DNA from: Candidatus Dadabacteria bacterium
GTDB lineage: Bacteria > Desulfobacterota_D > UBA1144 > Nemesobacterales > Nemesobacteraceae
Direction of reading: 5' to 3'
NCBI GenBank assembly: GCA_951812945.1
Contig: CATOTB010000001.1
Location: 1-64,000 of the forward strand
DNA length: 64,000 bases
Of the stretch, positions 35,778-45,756 are shown one piece after another. The notes under the pieces are model-generated. The model made no database searches. It was not told where the DNA came from and saw only the letters and a program-made list of their open reading frames with translations. Within the stretch, counting starts at the first letter, position 1. Each line of letters begins with the position of its first letter. Made by a program: the position numbers and the translations under genes.

Positions 35778-36419
35778 ATGTTGAAAAGAATTCTTAAAAT
35801 CTTTATACGCGCTCTCAGAATAGCCTTTTTCGGCGAGGAACAGATGCCGAGTATTCCCTTGGGCAGAGAGCATATGCAGAATTGCAAGCTTCTGCTTAAC
35901 CGCTCGGAAATGCTTTCAGAACTGAAGAAAGGAAGCAAAGTCGCCGAAATCGGCGTGGCCCAGGGCGACTTCAGCGAACTGATTCTCAAAATAACGAAAC
36001 CCGATTCGCTTCACCTGATTGACGTATGGAGTTCCAGAACATACGGCACAAGTCTTTTTAAAGAAGTAATCACTAAGTTCAAGGGAGAAATTGATAAAGG
36101 TCGTATTCAGATACACAAAAAACTTTCAACAGATGCCGCAGGGGATTTTGAGGACGATTATTTCGACTGGATATATATCGATACCACTCACTCATACGAT
36201 ACAACCCGGGAAGAACTCGTGAGATATGCATCTAAGGTCAAACGCGACGGCATAATAGCGGGACACGATTACACGATGGGAATCTGGAGTTCGCTTAACA
36301 GGTACGGGGTGATTGAAGCCGTACATGAATTCTGCGTAAAGTACAGATGGGAACTGGTCTATCTAACAGTGGAACCAACGGAGAACCAAAGCTTCGCTAT
36401 AAGAAGAATCAAGAAGTAA
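35778..36419 (+). CDS. Class I SAM-dependent methyltransferase
   Basis: This 213-residue protein has SAM-binding motif I VAEIGVAQGDFSELIL (about residues 54-69), DVWSSR and the acidic segment DWIYIDTTHSYDTTREEL. HDYTMGIWSS follows. The pattern fits Methyltransf_24-type enzymes of polysaccharide loci. An amphipathic, basic N-terminus (MLKRILKIFIRALRIAFF) may attach it to the membrane. The target could be a sugar hydroxyl; this is not shown by sequence. Confidence 0.82.
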   Translation: MLKRILKIFIRALRIAFFGEEQMPSIPLGREHMQNCKLLLNRSEMLSELKKGSKVAEIGVAQGDFSELILKITKPDSLHLIDVWSSRTYGTSLFKEVITKFKGEIDKGRIQIHKKLSTDAAGDFEDDYFDWIYIDTTHSYDTTREELVRYASKVKRDGIIAGHDYTMGIWSSLNRYGVIEAVHEFCVKYRWELVYLTVEPTENQSFAIRRIKK

Positions 36420-36521
36420 GGTCCACGCCGAAATCAAGCTTAGCAATTCGCACCGCCTTACGGAATACCGAGAGTACCTGCTAGCCCTCCAGAATATTTC
36501 AGGGAGTCCCCTATCCAAAAA

Positions 36522-37274
36522 CTACTGCTTGATATACAGCCTGCATGTGTAATCAACTCGGTGTAGCCATACGAACCCCCGCTGTTCAAAAAACTCATCA
36601 ACAGCCTTCCTAGATCCCGCGAAGTGTCCATAATCATCGACTATAAGCACGCCCGCCTTCTCAAGACGAGGAAACAGAATCTCCAATTCCACTCTTGTGC
36701 TTTCATACCAATCCGTATCCAACCTCAGGATTGAGATTTTCTCAGGTATGTTGTCTTCTACCAAAAGGGTATCTTCAACCTTGCCGCTGATTAACCTAAG
36801 GTTGTCCGTACCGACCTCCCTGCTGAAATTACTTGCGACTTCATCCCTTGCCGCATAGTTCCAGTCATTTCCCTGGGCCGTGCGGCTATCAAACCACTTA
36901 CTCTTTACAAGTGAAAAACTTCCCAGCTCGCGGCTGTATACGGAGTAGTCATGCTCGGTCGGTTCACTCATTCCGGTAAAGGTATCGTAACCCCATATTA
37001 ACCTATTAAAATTCAAGCTTTTCAGCATCAAGCCGCAAAGGATCAGGTTTCCTCCCTTCCACACTCCGCACTCAACTATGTCGCCCTCTATATTGTTATT
37101 GGCTATCCATTCAACTGACTGTATAAGTGCCCACTGCCGACTCCTCGAAGTCATAGTGTATTTTGAGCACATGTCCATAATTTTAAGGTGTTCCTCCGTA
37201 GCCTCCGGTATAGATTCGTTTCTAGGAATACCAAAAAGATGGTTCTTGATTCTTTTTTTAACTTTTTTTAACAT
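36522..37274 (-). CDS. TylF/MycF-family O-methyltransferase
   Basis: This 250-residue methyltransferase carries GDIVECGVWKGGNLILCG (SAM-binding) and GYDTFTGMSEPTEHD, then LRLDTDWYESTRVELE and VDDYGHFAGSRKAVDEFF, which are hallmarks of TylF/MycF sugar O-methyltransferases. The metal-binding aspartates (D in LDTDWY, DD in VDDYG) are present. It likely methylates a deoxysugar in the surface polysaccharide. It is convergent with the other methyltransferase. Confidence 0.88.
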   Translation of the reverse strand: MLKKVKKRIKNHLFGIPRNESIPEATEEHLKIMDMCSKYTMTSRSRQWALIQSVEWIANNNIEGDIVECGVWKGGNLILCGLMLKSLNFNRLIWGYDTFTGMSEPTEHDYSVYSRELGSFSLVKSKWFDSRTAQGNDWNYAARDEVASNFSREVGTDNLRLISGKVEDTLLVEDNIPEKISILRLDTDWYESTRVELEILFPRLEKAGVLIVDDYGHFAGSRKAVDEFFEQRGFVWLHRVDYTCRLYIKQ

Positions 37275-37612
37275 AGCTTCGAGGAAAGTCTAAGAGAAAC
37301 TTTCCAAAAGAAATACCGGTGTAAGCATACATAAAAATGCAAATAGCAGTGTGCAAGGCCATATAATGTGCATTCAGCCTTCATAAGTTTTACCTCCCTT
37401 GGGAAACAGTTTAAGAAGGTGTAGAATGCCGAGAATAAGAATGGAATGTTGTGGGTAATACCGAGACCGTTAGCTACAGCGTAAGAATTGACGCATAGCT
37501 TTGAAGGGCCGGTTGATTAAGCCATATAGTTCCACACCGAAACCCGGTTATCAGAGCCAAGGTAGTTTCCGCTACTTTTCAGGCCTGCATTCGGACAACG
37601 GAAAAATATTTA
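37275..37612. other. Intergenic region, nothing recognised
   Basis: The 338 bases hold no supported reading frame. Short inverted pieces occur (for example around 37510-37550), but no terminator, riboswitch or tRNA was identified. The boundary of the polysaccharide locus probably falls here. Confidence 0.4.
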
Positions 37613-38497
37613 ATGCAAGCAACGCTGATCGGATTTAGCGCAATCCTTATGTGGTCGCTGCTGGCCCTTCTAACGGCCTCATCAGGGAAAGTGCCTCCCT
37701 TCCAGCTTGCTGCGATGTGTTTTTCAATCGCCGCTACCATCGGACTGATCGCGCTTGCCGCAAAGCCGGCGGGTTTTCGCAATCTGCGCCAACCCTTGCG
37801 TATATGGTGTCTCGGCGTCGGAGGGCTGTTCGGCTATCACTTTTTCTACTTCACCGCACTGCGCAACGCACCGGCTGTCGAAGCGAGCCTGATTGGCTAT
37901 CTCTGGCCCCTGCTGATTGTCGTCGGTTCAGCGTTCCTCCCCGGAGAACGGCTCGGCTGGCACCATATAACAGGCGTACTGGCTGGTCTGGCGGGAACAG
38001 TGCTGATTGTTTCGAAAAACAGCCTTTCTTTCGATGACAGCTTTGCCTTCGGCTATGGCGCGGCGCTGCTTTCCGCTTTTATCTGGGCTGCCTACTCGCT
38101 TCTGTCACGGCGGTTCGGCACGGTTCCGACCGATATCGTCACCGGATTCTGCGCAATAACGGCCATTTTTTCACTCATCTGCCATCTGGCGCTTGAACAG
38201 ACGGTCTGGCCGCAGGGAACCGGGCAATGGCTTGCCGTCGCCGGCCTCGGCCTGTTGCCAGTTGGGGGCGCATTTTACGCCTGGGACTTTGGCGTCAAAC
38301 ACGGCGATATCCGGGTCTTAGGCACCGCGAGCTACGCGGCACCGCTGCTTTCAACCTTAATACTTGTCGCATCAGGTGTCGGCCAAGCCGACTGGCGCGT
38401 CGCCCTTGCATGCGTCCTGATCACCGGGGGCGCCGTGGTGGCCGCAAAGGATCTGTTGTTTGCGCCAGCGCACCGAGAAGAACAGGTAGAGAAATGA
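37613..38497 (+). CDS. EamA/DMT-family exporter, YddG-like
   Basis: This 294-residue protein has about ten spans in two EamA repeats. The first repeat ends NAPAVEASLIGYLWPLLIVV, a segment typical of amino-acid exporters such as YddG. The second holds GTASYAAPLLSTLILV. It would export amino acids or metabolites through the inner membrane. The coding sequence is visibly richer in G+C than its neighbours, suggesting recent gain. Substrate cannot be read from sequence. Confidence 0.85.
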   Translation: MQATLIGFSAILMWSLLALLTASSGKVPPFQLAAMCFSIAATIGLIALAAKPAGFRNLRQPLRIWCLGVGGLFGYHFFYFTALRNAPAVEASLIGYLWPLLIVVGSAFLPGERLGWHHITGVLAGLAGTVLIVSKNSLSFDDSFAFGYGAALLSAFIWAAYSLLSRRFGTVPTDIVTGFCAITAIFSLICHLALEQTVWPQGTGQWLAVAGLGLLPVGGAFYAWDFGVKHGDIRVLGTASYAAPLLSTLILVASGVGQADWRVALACVLITGGAVVAAKDLLFAPAHREEQVEK

Positions 38498-38637
38498 TGC
38501 GGATATTCAAATACGGACTCGATTCACCACATTTCGGCATCCCGTTGTTCTCAGTCGCCGCAGCATTTATATATCTTTTGGGAATTATTTACAATCCTAC
38601 CAAGCTCTTAATTCCTGATTTTCCTTCTTGCTTCTAA
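38494..38637 (+). CDS. Possible 47-aa membrane peptide coupled to the exporter
   Basis: The ATG at 38494 overlaps the exporter's TGA as ATGATG. The peptide begins MMRIFKYGLDSPHFGIPLFS and then has one hydrophobic segment (AAAFIYLLGIIY). No family is recognised. Confidence 0.35.
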   Translation: MMRIFKYGLDSPHFGIPLFSVAAAFIYLLGIIYNPTKLLIPDFPSCF

Positions 38638-38709
38638 TTTCCTATCCACCGCTAACAATACTTCTTTATCCCTTGTCCAAAGCAAATGAGCGTATATATT
38701 TCAGGATAG

Positions 38710-39585
38710 ATGAACGAACTGCTCGAAAGCTTCATAAAACACCTCTCTGACGAAAGAAACTACTCGGAACACACCGTAAAGGCCTACAGGGGCGATCTTG
38801 AGAATTTCCGCGATTTTCTCCTGAAGGAAGAGAAAAAGATCGAAGACACAGATATAGCGACCATAAACGCATACGTCTCCACACTTTATGGAAAGAATTC
38901 CCCCTCCTCGGTAGAGAGAAAAGTATCGTCGATAAGATCCTTTTTCTCGTATCTGGTAAGAAAAGGCCTCGTAACGCAGAATCCCGCAAAACTCGTGCGC
39001 ACTCCCAAAAAGGAGAAGCATCTTCCTGTGTTTTTAAGCGTGGACGAGGTATTCAATCTGGTTGACGTAAAAGACCCGGAAAAAAGCCCGCTTCGCGTCC
39101 GGGACAGAGCGATTCTCGAGCTTCTTTACTCAAGCGGACTCCGCGTGAGCGAACTCGCGGGAGCCACCCTAGCCGATCTCAGCATTGGAGAGGCGGTAAT
39201 AAGGGTGCGCGGCAAGGGAAACAAAGAGAGGATAGTTCCCGTGGGATCAAAGGCGCTTTCAGCTCTCGGGGAATATCTTGACATAAGGGGAGCTTTGAAA
39301 CCCGTATCCGACCATATATTCCTTAACTCAAGGGGAGGTGGGATAACAACGAGAAGCCTCGCACGGATAATAAAGAAGTACGGCCTAGTATCAGGGATAT
39401 CGAAAAACGTGAGTCCCCATGTGCTGAGACACTCGTTTGCGACCCACCTGCTTGCGGGGGGTGCGGACCTTCGGGCAATACAGGAGATGCTCGGCCACGC
39501 AAGTCTCTCGACTACCCAGAGGTACACCCATCTCTCGGTCGAGCGGATAATGGAAGTGTACGACAAAACCCACCCGAACGCCTAG
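38710..39585 (+). CDS. xerC: XerC-type tyrosine recombinase
   Basis: This 291-residue site-specific recombinase has an N-terminal SAM-like DNA-binding domain ([17 protein letters not shown]) and a catalytic domain with the expected R, K, H-x-x-R, H and [10 protein letters not shown] (R), [11 protein letters not shown] (K), [12 protein letters not shown] (HxxR), [14 protein letters not shown] (H and Y). Length and placement directly before hslVU match the chromosomal XerC that resolves dimers with XerD, as in several proteobacteria. Confidence 0.92.
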   Translation: MNELLESFIKHLSDERNYSEHTVKAYRGDLENFRDFLLKEEKKIEDTDIATINAYVSTLYGKNSPSSVERKVSSIRSFFSYLVRKGLVTQNPAKLVRTPKKEKHLPVFLSVDEVFNLVDVKDPEKSPLRVRDRAILELLYSSGLRVSELAGATLADLSIGEAVIRVRGKGNKERIVPVGSKALSALGEYLDIRGALKPVSDHIFLNSRGGGITTRSLARIIKKYGLVSGISKNVSPHVLRHSFATHLLAGGADLRAIQEMLGHASLSTTQRYTHLSVERIMEVYDKTHPNA

Positions 39586-39607
39586 GAGCATCGGAAGGAA
39601 AAAGATT

Positions 39608-40144
39608 ATGAGCCAGTTTCACGGAACCACGATACTCTGCGTTAAAAAAGACGACCGGGTGGCCTTAGGGGGCGACGGTCAGGTGACCATGGGGTCAACA
39701 GCAGTAAAACATAACGCGAATAAGATAAGGAAGATGTACGGCGGGAAGATCTGCGCCGGATTCGCGGGTTCAACCGCAGACGCCATGACGCTTTTTGACA
39801 AGTTCGAGGGAAAGCTAGAGGAATTCCGAGGAAGCCTCAAGCGAGCAGCAGTTGAGCTCGCGAAAGAATGGAGAACCGACAGGATCCTGAGAAGACTCGA
39901 AGCCTTGCTTATAGTAGCCAACGCGGAGACCATGCTCATAATCTCTGGAAGCGGAGACGTAATAGAGCCTGACGATAGCGTGATAGCCATAGGTTCGGGA
40001 GGCCCCTTCGCCCAGGCATCTGCTCTAGCACTTGCTAAGCACTCAGAGCTCTCCGCCCCGGAGATAGTCAAGCGCTCACTTGAGATCGCGGCCGGCATCT
40101 GCATTTACACAAACAGCCACATATCGATAGAGGAAATAGGTTAA
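39608..40144 (+). CDS. hslV: HslV peptidase subunit
   Basis: This 178-residue subunit is the threonine protease of HslUV (ClpQY). The expected processing site is [10 protein letters not shown], making T7 the catalytic residue after removal of a six-residue propeptide. The GDGQVTMG and [14 protein letters not shown] segments match the family. A GGAAGGA ribosome site precedes the ATG. The next gene begins at the last base of the stop codon. Confidence 0.95.
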   Translation: MSQFHGTTILCVKKDDRVALGGDGQVTMGSTAVKHNANKIRKMYGGKICAGFAGSTADAMTLFDKFEGKLEEFRGSLKRAAVELAKEWRTDRILRRLEALLIVANAETMLIISGSGDVIEPDDSVIAIGSGGPFAQASALALAKHSELSAPEIVKRSLEIAAGICIYTNSHISIEEIG

Positions 40145-41493
40145 TGTCCCAGGAATCCTATCTCACCCCAAGGGAAATAGTTTCGGAACTAGACAAGTAC
40201 ATAGTCGGGCAGAACATGGCCAAAAGGGCCGTGGGCGTAGCGCTTAGAAACAGGTGGAGAAGACAGAAGGTGTCACCTGAACTGCGGGACGAGATCTCTC
40301 CCAAGAACATACTTATGATGGGACCCACAGGGGTGGGAAAGACTGAAATAGCCCGCAGGTTAGCAAAGCTCGCCCAGGCGCCTTTCGTAAAGGTCGAGGC
40401 GTCTAAGTTCACCGAGGTCGGCTACGTGGGGCGTGACGTAGAGTCGATGATACGGGACCTGACGGAGATAGCCGTCAACATGGTCACAGAGGAAGAAACC
40501 CTTTCCGTTAACACGAGGGCAAGAGAGCTTGCCGAGGATAAGCTCATAGACCTGCTCGTTCCGACGCGCCCCGACACGGAGGCGGATGGGGACATGGACG
40601 AGGCAAAGAGGAAAATGAGCGAGACCAAGAAGAAAATGAGGAAGCTTCTTTGGGACGGAAAGCTTGACGACAGGGAGGTCGAGATAGAGATAACGGCAAG
40701 ATCCCTTCCGATACAGGTGTTCAGCCAGGCGGGAGTGGAGGAAATGGACCCCGGCATCTCGGAGATGATCGGAAGCCTCATGCCCAAAAAATCCAAGGTA
40801 AGAAAGGTAAAGGTGCCCGAAGCTCTGGACATCCTCACGGAGGAAGAAGCCCGCAGGCTGATAGACATGGACAAGGTAACCCAGCTCGCCTTAGAGAGAA
40901 CCGAGAACTCCGGGATAATCTTCATAGACGAGATAGACAAGGTTGCCGGGAAAAACGGCGTCTCTGGCCCGGATGTTTCAAGGGAAGGGGTGCAGAGGGA
41001 TCTTCTCCCTATAATTGAGGGAAGCAGCGTCACCACCAAGCACGGGATGGTGAGAACCGATCACATCCTTTTCATAGGAGCCGGGGCGTTTCACGTCTCA
41101 AAACCGTCTGATCTCATACCCGAACTCCAGGGACGCTTTCCCATAAGGGTTGAGCTTGAGGCGCTCACCAAAGACGACTTCATACGCATCCTCACCGAGC
41201 CCAAAAACGCTCTTATAAAACAGTACACCGAGCTTATGAGGACCGAGGACATAAATCTCGTGTTTAGCAAAGAAGCGGTAGAAAAAGTAGCGGAAACCGC
41301 GGCCGAGGTTAACAGTTCAACGGAGAACATAGGAGCCAGAAGGCTCCACACCGTTCTTGAAAAGCTGCTTGACGAGATCTCCTTTAACGCTCCCGACATG
41401 AAGGAGAAAAAAATCGTTATAGACAAAAGCTACGTAGAAGAGAAAATAGCCGACATCGTCAAGGACAGGGACCTTAGCAGATACATACTCTAG
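40144..41493 (+). CDS. hslU: HslU unfoldase ATPase
   Basis: This 449-residue AAA+ unfoldase feeds proteins to HslV. It starts [20 protein letters not shown] and has Walker [16 protein letters not shown] (about residue 57-71), the intermediate I-domain, Walker [11 protein letters not shown] (about 258-267) and the [12 protein letters not shown] sensor region. The C-terminus SRYIL matches the conserved HslV-docking tail. The start overlaps the last base of the hslV stop. Confidence 0.96.
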   Translation: MSQESYLTPREIVSELDKYIVGQNMAKRAVGVALRNRWRRQKVSPELRDEISPKNILMMGPTGVGKTEIARRLAKLAQAPFVKVEASKFTEVGYVGRDVESMIRDLTEIAVNMVTEEETLSVNTRARELAEDKLIDLLVPTRPDTEADGDMDEAKRKMSETKKKMRKLLWDGKLDDREVEIEITARSLPIQVFSQAGVEEMDPGISEMIGSLMPKKSKVRKVKVPEALDILTEEEARRLIDMDKVTQLALERTENSGIIFIDEIDKVAGKNGVSGPDVSREGVQRDLLPIIEGSSVTTKHGMVRTDHILFIGAGAFHVSKPSDLIPELQGRFPIRVELEALTKDDFIRILTEPKNALIKQYTELMRTEDINLVFSKEAVEKVAETAAEVNSSTENIGARRLHTVLEKLLDEISFNAPDMKEKKIVIDKSYVEEKIADIVKDRDLSRYIL

Positions 41494-41553
41494 GGAGCCT
41501 TTGTCATAGCCTGCCCTTTTAGTTAGATTTCTCGAAAAATCCTTGGAGCCGAT

Positions 41554-43029
41554 ATGGATTTCAAAAACTACGACACGGAAAACTTTTACGACGAGGTATT
41601 CAAGAATAACGCCACGCCGCATGAGTGGACCCGCTTTCTAACCGACAGGATAGAAAGCCTCTCAGACGGAGAGCTCATCGAAAGGCAGAAAGCGGCCGAG
41701 ATGAACCTGTTTGAGATGGGGGTCACCTTCACCCTCTACTCGGAACAAAAGAAGGCTGCTGAGGAAAACATCTTCCCCTTCGACATAATTCCGAGGATAG
41801 TGTCGGCCGAGGACTGGGAACTCATAGAAAGGGGCCTCAAACAGAGAATCCACGCGCTTAATCTCTTCATAGACGACATATACAACGACCGCAAGATCCT
41901 GAGAGACAAGGTGGTTCCGAAGGAGCTTATTCTCTCGAGCAGGGAGTTTCGCCTTGACTGCGTCGGTTTTTCCCCGCCTAAGAAGATCTGGTGTCACATC
42001 ACGGGAACGGACCTCATAAGGCACTCTGACGGAAACTTCTACATCCTGGAAGACAACCTGCGCTCCCCCTCCGGCGTCTCTTACGTGCTTGAGAACCGCG
42101 AGCTTCTAAAGCGCACGTTCCCCAAGGTGTTCGGCACCGTCGAGATAATGCCCATAAGCGATTACGGACTCCATCTCCATGATACCCTCCAGTACCTGCT
42201 CTCCGACAGAACAGCTAACCCCAAGGTGGTGCTTCTCACCCCGGGGATCTATAACTCGGCCTATTTCGAACACTCGTTCCTGGCAAAGGAGATGGGAATA
42301 GAGCTTGTCGAGGGAAGGGATCTCATGGTAGTCGACAATTTCGTTTACCTAAAAACTACCAAGGGGCTTGAGAAAGTGGATGTCATATACAGAAGGATAG
42401 ACGACAACTTCCTCGATCCTCAGGTGTTTCACCCGGATTCCGTGCTGGGAGTTCCGGGGCTTTTCAGCGCGTACAAGGCCGGAAACGTCGCCATAGCTAA
42501 CGCCCCCGGAGGAGGGGTGGCCGACGACAAGATAATCTACGCCTATGTGGAGAAGATAATAAAGTACTACCTCGGAGAGGATCCCCTGATTCCGAACGTG
42601 CCGACGTATATCTGCGAGGAGGACGAGGCCAGGAAATACGTGCTTGATAATATAGAGAAGCTGGTCGTAAAGCCCGCAAACGAATCCGGAGGATACGGGA
42701 TAGTGTTCGGGCCCAAGGCCACCAAGGAAGAGCTCGCCCAGGCCAAAAGAAACATAAAGGCAGATCCCAGAAACTACATAGCCCAGAAGACCATGGCGCT
42801 CTCCAGGGCTCCCGTGATAGTGGACGATCACTTCGAGGGACGCCATGTCGATCTCAGACCCTTTATCCTCTACGGAAAGGAAATATTCGTCCTGCCCGGA
42901 GGCCTGACCAGGGTGGCCCTCCGCAAAGGTTCGATGATAGTTAATTCGTCCCAGGGCGGGGGAAGCAAGGACACTTGGGTGCTTGCTCCTGCAAAGAACG
43001 CCAAGGGCAAAGGAGGCAGAAAATCCTAA
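41554..43029 (+). CDS. Circularly permuted ATP-grasp protein (Anbu operon)
   Basis: This 491-residue protein belongs to the circularly permuted ATP-grasp type 2 family (DUF404/DUF407). YILEDNLRSPSGVSYVLENR and VVKPANESGGYGIVFG are its signatures. It starts the standard four-gene Anbu cluster: ATP-grasp, alpha-E, Anbu peptidase, transglutaminase-like protein. The family is thought to ligate amino acids or make short peptides; the Anbu operon's substrate is not settled. Confidence 0.92.
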   Translation: MDFKNYDTENFYDEVFKNNATPHEWTRFLTDRIESLSDGELIERQKAAEMNLFEMGVTFTLYSEQKKAAEENIFPFDIIPRIVSAEDWELIERGLKQRIHALNLFIDDIYNDRKILRDKVVPKELILSSREFRLDCVGFSPPKKIWCHITGTDLIRHSDGNFYILEDNLRSPSGVSYVLENRELLKRTFPKVFGTVEIMPISDYGLHLHDTLQYLLSDRTANPKVVLLTPGIYNSAYFEHSFLAKEMGIELVEGRDLMVVDNFVYLKTTKGLEKVDVIYRRIDDNFLDPQVFHPDSVLGVPGLFSAYKAGNVAIANAPGGGVADDKIIYAYVEKIIKYYLGEDPLIPNVPTYICEEDEARKYVLDNIEKLVVKPANESGGYGIVFGPKATKEELAQAKRNIKADPRNYIAQKTMALSRAPVIVDDHFEGRHVDLRPFILYGKEIFVLPGGLTRVALRKGSMIVNSSQGGGSKDTWVLAPAKNAKGKGGRKS

Positions 43030-44003
43030 GCCGCGTTGCAGAATCGATATACTGGATGAGCCGCTACGCCGAGCGCGCCGGGAACACCGCGAGGCTCATA
43101 AACGTCAACTTGGGCCTTGCCATCGATACCCACGACTCCGTTGAGCAGGAATGGGACCCCATAGTAAGGGTCACGGGAGACATGGCTCTCTTCAGAAGCC
43201 TCTATGACAGCACGACCCGGGAAAACGTAGTAAACTTCATGGTGCTTGACCGCAACAACCCGAACTCCATCATCTCTTGCGTTAACCGCGCCCGCGAGAA
43301 CGCAAGTTCCGTGAGAGAGATAATTTCCTCCGAGATGTGGCTTCTCATAAACCGTTTCTACCACAGGCTAAACAGCGAGGAGGCTAAGGAGAAGCTGCTC
43401 GACAATCCCGGCAAGTTCTGCGAAGTGGCAAAAGTACAGAGCCTTCTTTTTCACGGGTCGGGCTACATCAGCATATCCCACGGCGAGGCGTGGCATTTCT
43501 CGGAACTTGGAAAGCAAATGGAGCGGGCCGATAACACTTCCAGGATCCTCGACGTGAAGTACTACACCCTGCTTCCCAAGGCAGAGCTCGTGGGAACGTC
43601 GATAGACAACATGCAGTGGATAGCGCTGCTGAAATCAACAAGCGCCCTTGAGACCTACAAGGCGAAGCACCAGCAGATATCCATTAGCAACGTGCTTGAC
43701 TTCCTCATCCTTGATAACCAGTTTCCCCGCTCGATAATCTACTGCGTCACACGGGCCGACGAGTCGCTTCACTGCATATCCAACAGCCCGGCGGGCTCCT
43801 ACAACAACGAAACCGAAAAGGAAATGGGAAGGCTTCTTTCGGACCTTCGGTTCATAAGCGTCGAGGAGATAATACAGCGCGGAATGCACCAGTACCTAAA
43901 GAGTTTCCAGTCCCACATAAACGAGATCGGAAACTGCATATACGACGATTACTTCAGCTACAATGTAAAAGATGGCGCCCTTCGGGGCTTTGACGATATC
44001 TAA
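43023..44003 (+). CDS. Alpha-E domain protein, possible AUC start
   Basis: The reading frame LSRVAESIYWMSRYAERAGN is the conserved start of alpha-E proteins, normally preceded directly by Met. Here that position is ATC (43023), with AGGAGG at 43011-43016 exactly six bases upstream. The only in-frame upstream alternative is a TTG at 42975, which gives 16 extra residues without family support but does have AAGGA nearby. The gene overlaps the ATP-grasp stop. The role is a partner of the Anbu/ATP-grasp system. Confidence 0.85.
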   Translation: MLSRVAESIYWMSRYAERAGNTARLINVNLGLAIDTHDSVEQEWDPIVRVTGDMALFRSLYDSTTRENVVNFMVLDRNNPNSIISCVNRARENASSVREIISSEMWLLINRFYHRLNSEEAKEKLLDNPGKFCEVAKVQSLLFHGSGYISISHGEAWHFSELGKQMERADNTSRILDVKYYTLLPKAELVGTSIDNMQWIALLKSTSALETYKAKHQQISISNVLDFLILDNQFPRSIIYCVTRADESLHCISNSPAGSYNNETEKEMGRLLSDLRFISVEEIIQRGMHQYLKSFQSHINEIGNCIYDDYFSYNVKDGALRGFDDI

Positions 44004-44017
44004 TAGGAAGAAAAGAG

Positions 44018-44755
44018 ATGACTTTCTGCGTTGGAATGAAACTCAAGGAAGGGATAATCGGGCTTGCCGACAACCTCATAATAACGGGAAACGAAGCCAT
44101 ACGGGCAAAGAAGGTCACATCTCACAGGGCCGGGGACAACTCCTTTTTCCTTATGACCTCGGGTCTTCGCTCCGCCAGAGACAAAACGATTACCTACCTT
44201 GATGAGGCCCTTGAGCACTCAGAAGAACCCCTAGACCGCCTCTACAAGGCCGTGAACCTGTTCTCAAAGCAGCTTCGAAGAGTAAAAGAGGAAGACGGAG
44301 AGGCGCTCTCCGATTCGGGATTTCCCTTCAACATGTATTCCATAATAGGAGGACAGTTTGAAAACGATCCCGAGCCGCAGCTTTTTCTTGTCTATCCCCA
44401 GGCAAACTGGATCAACGTGGGGATTACTTCCCCCTACGTGATAATAGGCGAGTCGAAATATGGAAAACCTATCATAAAAAGGACCCTTACCTACGACACG
44501 AACCTCGACACCGCGCTTCGCATCGCGTACCTCGCGTTCGATTCAAGCCGCATAAACGCCATAGACGTCGATTTTCCCATAGACATTATCGTTTACAGAA
44601 CCAATTCCTTCTGCCTCGAGCAGTACAGCTTCACCGAAAACGAACTGGCGGACATATCCGAGTGGTGGCAGGAGAGACTTAGAAAATCGGCCGAGGAAAT
44701 GCCTGCGGAATGGGTAAAGAAGGTTCTCAACGGAAGCCCTAAAAGTGCTCCTTAG
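44018..44755 (+). CDS. Anbu-type proteasome-related peptidase
   Basis: This 245-residue peptidase has the Anbu pattern MTFCVGMKLKEGIIGLADN, with T2 as expected nucleophile, and a conserved lysine at about residue 32 (AKKV). It belongs to the proteasome/HslV superfamily and assembles as open helical rings in known cases. It overlaps the next gene by 11 bases. Its genomic proximity to hslV, the other threonine protease in this class, is notable. Confidence 0.88.
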   Translation: MTFCVGMKLKEGIIGLADNLIITGNEAIRAKKVTSHRAGDNSFFLMTSGLRSARDKTITYLDEALEHSEEPLDRLYKAVNLFSKQLRRVKEEDGEALSDSGFPFNMYSIIGGQFENDPEPQLFLVYPQANWINVGITSPYVIIGESKYGKPIIKRTLTYDTNLDTALRIAYLAFDSSRINAIDVDFPIDIIVYRTNSFCLEQYSFTENELADISEWWQERLRKSAEEMPAEWVKKVLNGSPKSAP

Positions 44756-45626
44756 CATAGACCACAACACGACCTATTCCTACGGGAAAAAAGTCGTCCT
44801 GGCCCCGCACATCGTGAGGCTTCGCCCGAGAGACGGCGGCGGACAGATGACCCACATGTTCTCGCTTAAGACCGATCCCCCCGATGCGGGAAGAAGCGTA
44901 AACTCCGACCTTGACGGAAACACCACCGTCACACTATGGTTCACGGGCGAGTGCGATAGCCTCGCGATCGATACCCACTGCGTCGTTGAGACCCTTCGGG
45001 AAAACCCCTTTGATTTCATAGTCTCAGACACGAAGTTTCTCGACCTGCCGATGCAGTATCCTCCTGGGCAGAAGGCCGCTTTAGGTCCTTACCTGACGGT
45101 GAGCAAAAAAACCGCCCTTGCGGTCACAGAACTTCGCGAGACTATTCTTTCTCGGGCCCGAGGGAGGACCACGGATTTCATTCTCTCGCTCTGCGAACAT
45201 ATACACAAAAACTTTCCTCATGTGGTGAGAGATGAGGGAGCCCCATGGCCCGCCGAGAGAACCCTCAGGGAAAAAAAGGGTTCCTGCAGGGACATTGTGG
45301 AGCTTTTCGCAAGCGTCTGCCGTTCGACGGGACTCGCGTGCAGACACGTAAGCGGTTACGCCTTAAGTGAAAGGAGCAGGGCAAGGAACGAGCTTCACGC
45401 CTGGGCAGAGGTCTATTTGCCGGGTGGGGGGTGGCGAGGATATGACCCTTCGGCGGGTCTTGCAGTCGCAGACCGACACGTTGCGGTCGCAAGCGGGGCA
45501 ACCCACGAGCTTATCGCCCCCGTTTCCGGAAGCTTCTACGGAGAGGGTGCCGAAGCCGAGCTCCAGTTCCAGGTAAGGGTAAAAAAAACGGGGAAACGCG
45601 AAAAAAAAGCTCTGGGACTTCTGTAA
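44745..45626 (+). CDS. Transglutaminase-like cysteine protease (Anbu operon)
   Basis: This 293-residue protein begins with the bacterial transglutaminase N-terminal region (LSIDHNTTYSYGKKVVLAPH). The catalytic triad is visible: Cys in GSCRDIVELF (about 181), His in ELHAWAEVYLPG (about 218), Asp in GYDPSAG (about 232). The GTG at 44745 gives an 11-base overlap with the Anbu gene, a usual arrangement for this cluster. Likely an amidase or peptidase working with the Anbu set. Confidence 0.9.
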   Translation: MLLSIDHNTTYSYGKKVVLAPHIVRLRPRDGGGQMTHMFSLKTDPPDAGRSVNSDLDGNTTVTLWFTGECDSLAIDTHCVVETLRENPFDFIVSDTKFLDLPMQYPPGQKAALGPYLTVSKKTALAVTELRETILSRARGRTTDFILSLCEHIHKNFPHVVRDEGAPWPAERTLREKKGSCRDIVELFASVCRSTGLACRHVSGYALSERSRARNELHAWAEVYLPGGGWRGYDPSAGLAVADRHVAVASGATHELIAPVSGSFYGEGAEAELQFQVRVKKTGKREKKALGLL

Positions 45627-45692
45627 ATTCAAGACCCCTCCCCTAACGTCTCCCCACCTTAAAAAGTTGTGCGATCAGGGTCCGATTCATGC

Positions 45693-45698
45693 TATAAT
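45693..45698 (+). promoter_or_regulatory. TATAAT -10 box upstream of the TonB receptor
   Basis: TATAAT lies 59 bases before the receptor's ATG. A TTGTGC element 20 bases upstream is a poor -35, so strength depends on an activator or the -10 alone. Confidence 0.4.
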
Positions 45699-45756
45699 GG
45701 GAATTTGAGAAAAGTATCGTCTATACCTAAAGAATGCAACAGGGGGGTTTACCAAC

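Noticed and set aside
37400-37600. Possible structured RNA or group II intron end
   Set aside because: Some paired segments could fold, but no domain V, maturase or riboswitch core was seen.
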